From the NCBI GenBank assembly GCA_030407085.1, contig CM059584.1, positions 63,689,501-63,753,500 of the forward strand: DNA of 64,000 bases, read 5' to 3'. This document shows, one piece after another, positions 11,001-20,524 of this stretch. The translations under genes and the position numbers were made by a program. The notes under the pieces were generated by a model. It was not told the origin of the DNA. It saw nothing but the letters and a program-made list of their open reading frames with translations, and made no database searches. How positions within the stretch are numbered: position 1 is the stretch's first letter; every line of letters starts with the position of its first letter. The stretch is from Trichopria drosophilae. Taxonomy: Eukaryota; Arthropoda; Insecta; Hymenoptera; Diapriidae.

Positions 11001-11950
11001 CAGTTAGGGTGCGTTCCCTCTGTTATAGTGGCACAAGCAGGGTCTGGGGTGGAAATTAGGCCGTACGCGAGGGCCAATGGAGGGCTTTCCTTGTGATGGA
11101 AGGGAGTGTGATGCTCGGAAAATCGTCGAAAGAAGGGGCGGCACGAGCGAGCTTCTTATTGAAGCAAAGCTACCCCTTTTTATAATAATTAATACAATAT
11201 AATGATTATACAAATATTAATATTTCTCATAAATAAAATATTTTGAACGATGATAAAAAAAAGAGTTACAATAATTTTTGACAAGACGAAGTATACAATT
11301 ATTATGACTATTTCCTAGTTTAAACCATTGATATTAATGATTAAAAAATGAGATCCACGATTAAAAGATTGACGATTAAATTGAATAATTGTTACAAGTT
11401 TAACTGTATATTAATTTGGCATAAGATGAAAAATAATTATTAAGAGTCTTAAAAATAAAATAGTCTTATAAATAAATTACGAAAGAATCATCCGATTTTA
11501 ATATGTTTTCATATGAATTGTTATTTTAAAAAGATCGTTTTTAATAATTTCGATCAAATAAGTATAGGATGATTTTCTTCGTAATTTAATAAAATATAAT
11601 ATTTTCGAGAATATTCTGAAGGAGAAACTTCTAGAAGCTGGGAAAAAGTTCGAGAGTTTCAATTTGGCGTAGATATAAATAGATAATTTTTATGACGGTG
11701 TTCGCCTTAGCGACGCAAGAGTGTATATGTCGTAATACATGAAAAGGGGCGCGTATGAGCAAGAGTGAGAAGATAAAGTAGTTCGCGGCCCCCAAAACTA
11801 TTGTTCTCTTACTTGGTCCAGCTTATCGGAAATGTTATGTTATGCAGCTGCCCAAAGTGGAAACGCATATTGTACGTTTCCGTGAGTTTCTAGATGTTTC
11901 AAAATATTCTCTTAATGAAAAAATACATACGTTACGGCTCATACGTTACA

Positions 11951-13395
11951 GTACTATGAATAGGCATATTTGCTGTTTTTAGATGTTAAAAACTCTTACG
12001 TACGTGAAACCGGGCTCAACTTTGCGTCCTTATTAAATAATACTATTTGACAAAGATTTACTTTCTCTCGTTGTGTTTTATTTATAATTCTTTATTTTCT
12101 TGACAAAAGCAAGTTAGCATATTTCTTTAGCTTCTTAATATTTCTGAACCCCATATATTTAATTAGCGCAATTTTTACAAAGTTTTGCTTTTCACGTTCA
12201 GTTGCAACCAGCACTTGATATGTATTGCGCTTCATAATTCTGTAATTTAATTTGAAATTTTTTAACTGAAAAATGAGCCCTATTTAAACAACATAACCTA
12301 AGGTTTTGTATATTTTATTTATAAATTGTAGTGGATAACTATTAGAAACTGTAACATCATTGGTATAGCACATTTTTCCGTTGTAATTGTATTGCAATTA
12401 TAATTGTAAAGAGGAAAAAAATACAAGTGTTTGGTTTTCAAAGTTGGTTTTTCAAAGTGTCAAATGTTTGAATGTCAGTTTTTTGAAGTGTCAGTTATTT
12501 GAGGTCAGATTTTTGACGTGTTTCATGAATTTTTGTATAACGTTACAGGGTATTTTAATATTTTATATCAAGAGGAGCGGGAGCTCCTCGCGCCAAGTTC
12601 TTATCAAACGCCCTAACCCATGTAATAACTGTATATCTATATATAGCGCGCGGCGACCGCTCACTGATATATATGATATATCAGTGCGACCGCTACTGTT
12701 TACAGCTCACATAGCCTTAGTGCATGTGCACTCAACATACTTTTCGTTTCCGTACTTTTCTGAGTAATATTTCCAAAATTTGGTTATGGCCAATATTTTT
12801 TATTTTTTTTATCTTTAATTTAAGCCTAGTCCGATTGAAATCGGTTCAGTAGGTCCTGAGATATGAATTATCAATTTTATCGGTCCCAAGATTTCACGAT
12901 CGAAAATTGTTCATCGGACGCGCAAATCATGCGACAGCCCTTTTACAGTGTCCACATAAAAAATATGTCACTTGTGCGCCAACATGTATGTACATAGTGT
13001 ATACTACACATGCCCATATTCCCATGCGTGTGTTGAGGGCTTATGCTATATGGTTGGTATGTATATATGGTACATATGCGGTTTATGGGTATACACGTAT
13101 ATAAACACGTACCTACCGTACTGTCATCAAATCAATGGATGAAGGAGGTTAGGTTGCTGCACTGTTTACTTCTACTAGAAGAAGATGCTAAACATTTTAA
13201 TCAGATAAGGATACATTTTTATTTTCATTCAAATAATTGTTTAATTTACAAGTGCAATGATTCTTTGTTAAAAAGTGTATAAAATTCATTTCAGGTTGGC
13301 TGGAGAATACCGAGTATGTGAATATTTGATTCACATTACTGTGAGATGACACAATTGAGATCCGTCTGAAAAGAAGGTTGGAGAACCTGCTTGGA
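11951..13395. other. No gene seen
   Basis: AT-rich DNA without a convincing ORF. A short palindrome around ACTGATATAT...ATATCAGT occurs at about 12664-12692, flanked by CGACCGCT on both sides. At about 12825 there is a phrase of the CGATTGAAATCGGTTCAGTAGG kind, common in dispersed insect repeats. No terminal repeats define an element. Confidence 0.4.
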
Positions 13396-13399
13396 ATTT

Positions 13400-14210
13400 T
13401 GACTGCGGTCTGTGGCTTGATAGTATCCTTGCCAGTGAAAAAATAAAAATTTGTAGCTCCAGAATCTCTACAAAAACGTAAGTGAACTTTTTTCAATGAA
13501 ATGTTGAAATGATCTTGTAAGTGTAGTTTATAATTTACAGAAGAATTTTCGTAGTTGATTGCTAGTAAGAAATTGAAAAAGATTATAAAAAGTGCAAATA
13601 ACGGTATTAAGAATTTAAATTATTTGTCGTAATGTCATGTATCATGTACAAAGAGCAGCAAATACTAGTGGTTTGTCTTTCCGACACAACTTGCTTGTGT
13701 CTAATAATATTTTGTTTTTAAATACAAGTAGCCAAGTAAACAAGTAGTTCGTCTCTATACATTAGTGAGTTGTCTTCCAATATTAGCCAGTTGTCCTACG
13801 ACACGAGCCAGTCAGATTTAGACATTAACCACTCATGTCGGATGACGACTCACTAATGCGTACAGATGAACTAGTTGTCTATAAAAACAAAACATTATTA
13901 GACACAAGCAAGTTGTGTCGGAAAGACAAACCACTAGTATTTGCTGCTCTCTGTACATGATACATGATATTACGACAAATAATTTAAATTCTTAATACCG
14001 TTGTTTACACTTTTTTAAAATCGTTTTCAATGCCTTTCTTCCATAAGTCAAGTACAGAGATTCTATTGTAAATTAAAAAACATACTCCAAAGATCACTGA
14101 ACATTACATTTGAGAAATGATTAGTTACGTTTTAGTAATTTTTCAGAACCATCAAAAATTCAATTTTTTTCCAGCAAGGATTTCGTAGAAGTGCTGTCAA
14201 AACACCAAGT
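13400..14210. repeat. Inverted repeat / foldback, arms ~220-400 bp
   Basis: The segment from about 13580 (GCAAATAACGGTATTAAG) to 13780 is repeated in reverse complement from about 14018 back to 13830, with a short spacer near 13800. Shared blocks include CAAATACTAGTGGTTTGTC and the tract TTAGACACAAGCA. Weaker complementarity continues outward to about 13400 and 14210, including CCTTGCCAG against CCAGCAAGG. No transposase is present. It may be a non-autonomous foldback or MITE-type element. I could not fix the ends or a target duplication. Confidence 0.75.
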
Positions 14211-14624
14211 TCGCTAAGCTGTTTCCAGCTACACTTCAATAGTTTCTTGTGGTAAAGAGCACCGAATCCAACGACGAGGACTATTTCGTACTAAACTGGA
14301 CCTGCCAGTGAAACCATGGCTACGTATCAACAATCGAGTGCAATAGACATGTGTATCGTTAGATAGTTTCTTTATTAACCCATTGCGTCTCAGTGGGACA
14401 GACATCGTCCCACTTACATTTACATAGATTTTGCTGTTTTTCTCGTGAAATTTAAGATCCATTTTAATCAAATCTTTTTGTGTTACTTATATAGACCCTA
14501 ATAATTAGTAAAAAAATTGTTTCCCCCTTATTGCTAATAATATGTAATTGTTATTAACAAAACAAGTTAAAAATATGAGTTTTTTCTCGAATCAATGCAG
14601 TTTTAAGAAAACCTCCCATTATTT
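14211..14624. other. No gene seen
   Basis: A minus-strand frame at 14229-14471 is open for 80 codons, but I see no known motif, and composition alone does not support a gene. An exon cannot be excluded. Confidence 0.35.
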
Positions 14625-15590
14625 TTTTCTGAAAATTTTTTCATAGAGATTTTTGGTATCGCTGACGAATACGGGGTTAGTTTTATGAAATTCAGAATGG
14701 CTGATCTGAAATGGCGGATAAACATTTTAAATATAACTGTATTTGTACGAAATTTGATACTCGAGTGTTTTCGGGGTCGCTGATTACGAATCCGAGGTTA
14801 GATTTGACCTTTATTGTAGACAAAATTTATGAAATATTTAATTCGGATTACACATTGGAAAAGAGGCTAAGTGCTGGGATTCGTTACGTCATAGAAGCTT
14901 CCAGGGCATCCAAGACACTACATAGAAGTTCTTCAGTCCGATTTTAAGTTTTTTTATCAGTCTTTTTTTATTTTTTTTAGTTTTTTAGGTTTTAAATTTT
15001 TAAATTTTAACAATTTTTAACAAAATTTTTTTTAATATTTAAATGTAATAATATTAAGATTTATTTATTTATGATATGCAATAAAACAGTTTTTTTAAAT
15101 GTCAAGTACAACGGAAAATTGAAAACTTTGCACATATATTGTGTTCTATATTCATTAATATGAGTGCTTCATTGAACATATCTCCTTCGCATTTTATTCG
15201 GTAACATTATAGATAAGTGTTCTGCATTTGCTTGTCGTTTTTCTAGCGAAACTTGAGGTTTCCAACAACTCATTCCTCTTCTATTTCTTAAAGATTTTCG
15301 ACGTTTTTTTATGGATACAGTATTTGCTAATAATCTAAATTGTTTCAATTTCCTGTGTTTTTCCTTATAATAAAGGCTTATAAACTGAATTATTTATTAT
15401 ATATATATATATAGTAACGATATATAGTATATATAGTAACGAGTAACAAATTTTGTCCAGATAAAATTACATCTTAAATGTTTGTCCGCCATGTTGAATC
15501 AAACATTTTGAATTTCGTAAAACTAACCTCGGATTAGTAATCAGCGACCCCAACAAACCCCCAGTAACAATTTTCAGCTAAATGACAGAT
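14625..15590. repeat. Inverted pair of a GCGACCCC-type dispersed repeat
   Basis: The arm 14625-14800 contains two tandem copies of a ~125-bp unit with TCGCTGA, GGTTAG and ATGGCGGATAAACAT. The arm 15400-15590 is the same unit in reverse complement (CTAACCTCGGATTAGTAATC, then AGCGACCCC). The DNA between the arms is very AT-rich. Three more units of this family lie at 39170-39530. Confidence 0.7.
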
Positions 15591-16077
15591 TTCAGCTTTT
15601 CTTTATTATATGATCAGCTAAAATAAGTTCACCAGTTGTTAACGAAAGCCGATTAGGGGGTCCAGGTATCGCGCTCTGTAATTTTTCATTTTATCAAATA
15701 AAATATTTGTGCCGGGTCTTAAAAGGGTAGTCGCGAAAACTATTTTCAGAGCACCTGGTGAAAAGGAACACTGATGTTGAGGTCCAGGTCTTCCGCTCCA
15801 TAGTTTTTTTATCTATTAGTTATAATACTTTGGTCGCACTTGGAGGTAATTTCAAGGTCAAATAATCTACTCGGATTTATATATGTATTGGAAATACCTG
15901 CAAACAAGGGCACTACACGAGTATGTTACGCAATGCAAAATCTAGGATTCATGTAAACGGCAACACTATAACAAACAAAACATATCCAAGAAATTCTAAG
16001 GATTTATACGTTCTTAATTTACATGAAGTTTACATTTTCAAAAATACGATATTACACATGGCATTTTTTATCAACTA
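15591..16077. other. No gene seen
   Basis: AT-rich sequence. A plus-strand frame at 15923-16249 runs into the foldback arm and is Lys/Asn/Ile-rich, as chance frames in AT-rich DNA are. I see nothing else to support. Confidence 0.4.
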
Positions 16078-17650
16078 TTGTATATTAGCAAAAATGAGTG
16101 AAATCCCACAAAAAACACTTCTTGTAAAAAAACTCACCAAGTTCTTATTAGTAAAACATAATTACCACAAAAAAAATGATATCAGAATTAAATTATGTAC
16201 AATTATAAGGCTATATTCTTATTCTACAAAAATCAGTGAAATCATGTAATAAGACCAAGTTCTTTCTAATGAATAAAACTATCCATTAATGCAATATACA
16301 ATAATTTGGAAATAAAATTTTGCGTACATTTCGAACACCACAAAATTGTTCAAGAAATTTCTTTGAAATCAAAGTAATTCTTATCATTTGTTTAATGAAA
16401 TTACCATTTAATAGAAAATGTTATTAATGAATTTAATGAACTTTAAAAATCGATGCAATATCATCAATAATATACACATTGGCTCTTATTCCAAGCATTC
16501 CACATCTGGCTTGTCAAAAACTTGGCTGCCCTTTTAGCCAAGTTTTTCGGAGAATCTTGGTCCCCGAAGAATGGTCCCCATTTCGAAGTGTCTTGCAATT
16601 TTCAGAATACATTCATTAGTTTGTTAGTCAATACATTATTATACTATTTGCAATTTCTTATATTTCGTTACGCACATATTCCAATTAATTTATTATCAGA
16701 GCATTTACATTTATTTGCACAACAAAATATTCATCTTTACAATATTTGATACGACAAAAAATCTAGTATTATATAACTCTATTAGTAAACAAAACTAATA
16801 CAAAAAATGGGGCATTTATTATTGCATAATGAGATGAGGGGAAAAAAGCATAATAAATTAAGTAAAAATATTGGGTTTGGAGGCTGTAATGGTAGCACCC
16901 GACCGTCAACGGAGGGGCATATGTCGTAGCTTTGTGAACCATTCTTTGTTTACCATTCGAGATATTGCTTGTCAATGCAATACAACATCATAATTGGTAT
17001 TTTACTTCCTGTACATTTCTGCAATTTCATCTATTTAGCATACATTTTTGGCGAATGGTAATATGACGCTATCTAGAAACATGATACCATATTGAAAATT
17101 GCAAGAACTTCATTTTTAAAAAAATAATTTTGTAATTTGGGTAACTTAACACCATAATAAGATTACTAAATGACGGCGTTTTTTTCTTAACTCCCAAAAC
17201 TTGACTTAAAGGGCAGCCAAATTTTTGACAAGCCAGTTGTGGAATGCTTGGAATAAGGGCCAATGTGTATATTATTGATGATATTGCATCGATTTTTAAA
17301 GTTCATTAAATTCATTAATAACATTTTTTATTAAATGGTAATTTCATTAAACAAATGATAAGAATTACTTTGATTTCAAAGAAATTTCTTGAACAATTTT
17401 GTGGTGTTCGAAATGTACGCAAAATTTTATTTCCAAATTATTGTATATTGCATTAATGGATAGTTTTATTCATTAGAAAGAACTTGGTCTTATTACATGA
17501 TTTCACTGCTTTTTGTAGAATAAGAATATAGCCTTATAATTGTACATAATTTAATTCAGATATCATTTTTTTGTGGTAATTATGTTTTACTAATAAGAAC
17601 TTGGCGAGTTTTTTTACAAGAAGTGTTTTTTGTGGGATTAAAATATACAA
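16078..17650. mobile_element. Foldback element, ~1.57 kb with ~520-bp arms
   Basis: The left arm 16100-16600 and right arm 17100-17640 are reverse complements with few differences. Both contain ATCCCACAAAAAACACTTCT at the outer end, TGTACGCAAAATTTTATTTC in the middle, and CTTGGCTGCCCTTT near the inner end. The outermost TTGTATATT occurs at both sides, with about 14 extra nt on the left. The ~470-bp centre has no protein motif. It is probably a non-autonomous foldback DNA transposon. No clear target duplication was found. Confidence 0.8.
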
Positions 17651-17773
17651 CAGGCCGATCTGGAGAAGAAACTCACGTAATATAATAATGGGTTTTACAT
17701 GCAAATTGCATTGAAAAAAGTATTGAACTAGTATATCGTAATGACTTTTTAACGGTTTTTTAGATATTTTGTA

Positions 17774-18262
17774 TATATACTATTTTGTATATATACTATT
17801 TTGTAACGCTATTTTGCAATAACTACTTAGTAACTGGTTAGAATGACATTTCTGCTGAAGTGTGTTTCTCATATTTATTACCTAAATATTTTCAATAACT
17901 TTTGCTATTTCTAGAATGAAACGCAGATTGTGAAAGTGATAATAATTTGATAGATAGCACTTTTTGATGCCTATTGTATACTCAATTCATTGTTGGCGTT
18001 TTCCTAAAAAATCGTTCTATATACTATTTTGTATATATACTATTTTGTAATGCTATTTTGCAATAACTACTTTGTAACTGGTGAGAAAGATATTTCTGCT
18101 GAAGTGTGTTTCTCATATTTATTACCCAAATATTTTCAATAACTTTTGCTATTTCTAGAATGAAACGCAGATTGTGAAACTGATAATAATTTGATAGACA
18201 GCACTTTTTGATGCCTATTGTATACTCAATTCATTGTTGGCGCTTTCCTAAAAAATCGTTCT
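17774..18262. repeat. 244-bp tandem duplication
   Basis: Two copies in direct tandem, about 17774-18017 and 18018-18262, each starting with a doubled TATATACTATTTTG and ending with CCTAAAAAATCGTTCT. They differ at only about ten positions. The duplication looks recent. No function is apparent. Confidence 0.9.
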
Positions 18263-18888
18263 CTTATATGAAACAGAACTCACGTGCGTGAATTCTCTAT
18301 CAAAAATTGTTAGTGATTTTATTTCATATCTGATCATGTATATTCTGATCATATTCACCTATTTTTATAGTATTTTTCATAATTAATTCAATATTTTATT
18401 TACTACTTAATTTTATTAACTCCACAACCAGATACATAATGTACTTTGTTATATGTTGACACAAGTCATTTTTATCGAAGAACGGAAACGAAGTTAGATA
18501 AATTTATCTACGATATTCGGAGTCCTTAAATTAATAAACAATCGTCTGATATACCACAATTCTGAACATTTTATGTGACCTCCACTTTTAAATACAATTT
18601 TGATTGTAAATAAAAGTGAAGGAGAAAAAGCAAAACATTTTCAAACTTACGCTATTTAATGATTATTTAACGAAATTATTAATTATTAATTCCAATGGCT
18701 ATCTTTCGTCAATAAAAATGGAGAATCGTAAATAAATTTTTCTACATAAAAAATAAATGAGAAAAGTAATGTTTGACAATATTATGCAAAAAATAGCAAT
18801 GACTTCTGTTAGACATGTAAATAAAAAACAATAAATAAAAATAATGATAAAAAATAAAACTTTTTCAATATTATTAAATTTAAGTGTT
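18263..18888. other. No gene seen
   Basis: AT-rich flank of gypsy element 2. No ORF, terminal repeat or RNA-like structure recognised. Its last four bases, TGTT, form the left copy of the target duplication. Confidence 0.4.
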
Positions 18889-19611
18889 TGTAACGAATTT
18901 TTAAACTACGCCGGGATTTCACCGGTCAAGGTCATCCACCGCACGGTTGACCTCGCTCCGTTTGAACTGCCGGTTGACAGAAAACCCGCGGCGTACTAAA
19001 CCGTCCACCGACTAACTCGTTATCGGAGCGGATAGGATGGGTTGTTATAAAAGTTGCCGGTTCATAACCCAAACAAAATATAATAATACGTGCGTTTATT
19101 TGTATTTACAATTATGTCTAGAACCCGGTACAAAATAAAATATAATATAAACGCTGCGGGGTGTCGTTGCACTCTCTACCGCGCTTTCGGTTTTAAAAAA
19201 AGATGACCGCAATCGTAAAGAGAGGAGAAGAGAGAGAAGGAAGAACTTTGTCGGTACGGCCAAGCCGGTACTTACATTTAATGGTGAAGTTGCCACCAAA
19301 GCTCCGGTAATCCCACATGATCGACTTTCCCCCCACGATTATTGTCACTAACGGAATTTTTGGTTTTCGCGCACAAGAAGGCTCGCGTGGCTCAAGGAAA
19401 TCGAATCTGTCGACTTTCGTCGTTCCGATCCCCGAGCTTTTCGCACTTGCTCCCCTCCCGATCGTTTCCTCTCTTTCTCTTCGCCTCTCTCTGTCTCTTT
19501 CTTTCCGCGATCGTACCTGAAACAATTAATCTAAATAATTAATATATTATTTAACCGATGAAGACGGTTCGCCGTAACAAGAGCGTCCGATACCCCGGTG
19601 CTCATGTTACA
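18889..19611 (-). repeat. 3' LTR of gypsy element 2
   Basis: 723 bp, TGTAAC at one end and GTTACA at the other (TG...CA ends). It is repeated at 27557-28279 with about 20 differences, some of them C/T or G/A changes. It contains a long pyrimidine-rich stretch (CTCTCTTTCTCTTCGCCTCT type) near 19470-19510. Confidence 0.95.
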
Positions 19612-19630
19612 CTCCCCGTCCCCAGACGCC
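19612..19630 (-). promoter_or_regulatory. Polypurine tract of gypsy element 2
   Basis: The minus strand reads GGGGACGGGGAG directly before the LTR start TGTAACA. This is the expected plus-strand primer position. Confidence 0.75.
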
Positions 19631-19951
19631 GCGTACCGGGAGCGGTACCGGCTCGACCTTGCGTACAGACAAGTCGGTTATTTCCATGATCAGGCTATTG
19701 GGACAGAAAAAAAAATAAAAAGATAAAAATTATAACAATCAAGAAGGAGAAATAAATAAATAAATAAATAAGAGTGTAAGGATGGGAAGGAGGATAGGTG
19801 AATTAGTACTCTCCTCTTTGTTTCCCCAACCTTTATATTTTTAAGGGGTTAAGGTCCCCACCCTGTACAAAGTAGGGGCCGTTAGGCCATTATAATTATC
19901 CGGCTATTAATTAGCCGCCAGTATTGCCGGTGAAGCCGGTCTTTCGGTGAT

Positions 19952-20466
19952 TTATTGGCCCTGCTGGTACCGGGTTATCCGGTCTGCTAGAGTACGACGC
20001 TCCTGTTGCCGGAGTTGATACGTCGCTTCTTCTGCGGCTCGCTCTCGGGCTTCCGCGCGTTGGAGGTGGCGTCGAGCCGTCTCCGTCGCTTCCTTGGCGC
20101 GGCGCCTCTCTTCACTCACCCGTGCCTCCTTCCTGGCATGCTCGGCCTGGTACTCTGCATACCAGGTGTCGCCCGTTTCTTTTGGAAACCATCCACCCTT
20201 TTTACCCAGGCTGCGGTATCTGGGTGCCCCTGCACCCCATATCGGGCGCAGTAGCCCCGGAGGCTAGCGAACGCCTTCGCCCTTGTTTCTTCGGCCTCCC
20301 GATCCCGTGTGCGGGCTTCCTGGAGGGCTTCTGCCACTGGCTCCCATGCTGCGGCCGCGGGATTGGCCAGTCGGCTTTCTTCCTCTTGCAGGGCGGCCTG
20401 GTCTGGTTCCTCTGTGAGAGCTAGGGCCGCCACTGCCGCCCAAAGCTCATCATTTCCGGATGCCAT
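19952..20466 (-). pseudogene. Extra ORF downstream of pol, coiled-coil protein
   Basis: The ATG at 20466 (start MASGNDELWA) opens a frame of about 95 codons. A one-nucleotide type frameshift near 20175 moves the sense frame, which continues with an Arg/Glu/Ala-rich helix and stops at 19952 (end ITRYQQGQ). The total would be about 171 residues. It is hydrophilic with no signal or membrane segment, so it is not a normal Env. Heptad-like Glu/Arg/Ala composition suggests a coiled coil. A strong 3' splice site lies just upstream, so it may be made from a spliced message as retroelement env genes are. Its function is unknown. A structural or regulatory accessory role is a guess. Confidence 0.6.
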
Positions 20467-20482
20467 TATTCGTCTCAGGGTT

Positions 20483-20500
20483 CTGAAAAAGAAAAATGAA
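20483..20500 (-). promoter_or_regulatory. Candidate splice acceptor for the downstream ORF
   Basis: The minus strand reads TTTCATTTTTCTTTTTCAG, a pyrimidine tract ending in CAG, located 17 nt before the ATG of the extra ORF and about 25 nt after the pol stop. The placement fits expression of the ORF from a spliced subgenomic RNA. Use of the site is inferred. Confidence 0.5.
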
Positions 20501-20524
20501 ACCATCGATTAAAATTCGGTTAGT

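Larger units (their letters stand above)
916..11950 (-). mobile_element. Ty3/gypsy LTR retrotransposon 1, decayed, with viral-type glycoprotein remnant
   Basis: On the minus strand the order is 5' LTR (10744-11950), tRNA-Ser primer site (10711-10729), gag capsid and zinc knuckles (9279-7707), RT (7379-6341), RNase H (6138-5546), integrase (4700-3640), an unrecognised ORF (3430-2579), a glycoprotein remnant (2406-1912), a purine tract (1550-1538) and a shortened 3' LTR (1537-916). The RT and the tRNA-Ser primer site resemble the 17.6/297-type (errantivirus-like) gypsy group. Every ORF is broken by stops or frameshifts. The LTR copies differ at many sites and by indels, so the insertion is old. 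No target duplication is visible: the left flank ends CTAAT and the right flank begins GTACT. The 3' LTR is probably truncated. Confidence 0.85.
10744..11950 (-). repeat. 5' LTR of gypsy element 1 (~1.2 kb)
   Basis: On the minus strand it starts TGTAACG at 11950 and ends CGTGACA at 10744, an imperfect 7-bp inverted pair with TG...CA ends. A 14-nt spacer separates it from the tRNA-Ser primer site. Its first 561 bp (11950-11390) match the 3' LTR block. The remaining 640 bp have no partner on the left side. This part contains a 36-bp tandem repeat and a (CTGA)n run. The alternative is that the LTR is only 11390-11950 and the rest is inserted DNA, but then the primer site would be 660 bp away from it. 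Confidence 0.55.

Noticed and set aside
10688..11077. Overlapping frames on both strands across the 36-bp and CTGA repeats, resembling a repeat protein.
   Set aside because: The frames exist because the tandem units lack stops. Frame content is dictated by the repeat and lies in an LTR-like region.
12387..12767. 126-codon plus frame as a possible gene.
   Set aside because: No start context, no domain; composition is that of chance translation of AT-rich DNA with phenylalanine and cysteine codons. It overlaps a small palindrome.
13197..13496. 99-codon minus frame as a possible exon.
   Set aside because: It overlaps the loose outer arm of the inverted repeat and has no known motif or convincing splice sites at both ends.
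19193..19542. Frames in the 3' LTR of gypsy element 2 (for example a 110-codon minus frame) and the equivalents at 27786-28210.
   Set aside because: They lie in LTRs, start at different places in the two copies and are shifted by indels between them. LTR sequence, not a gene.
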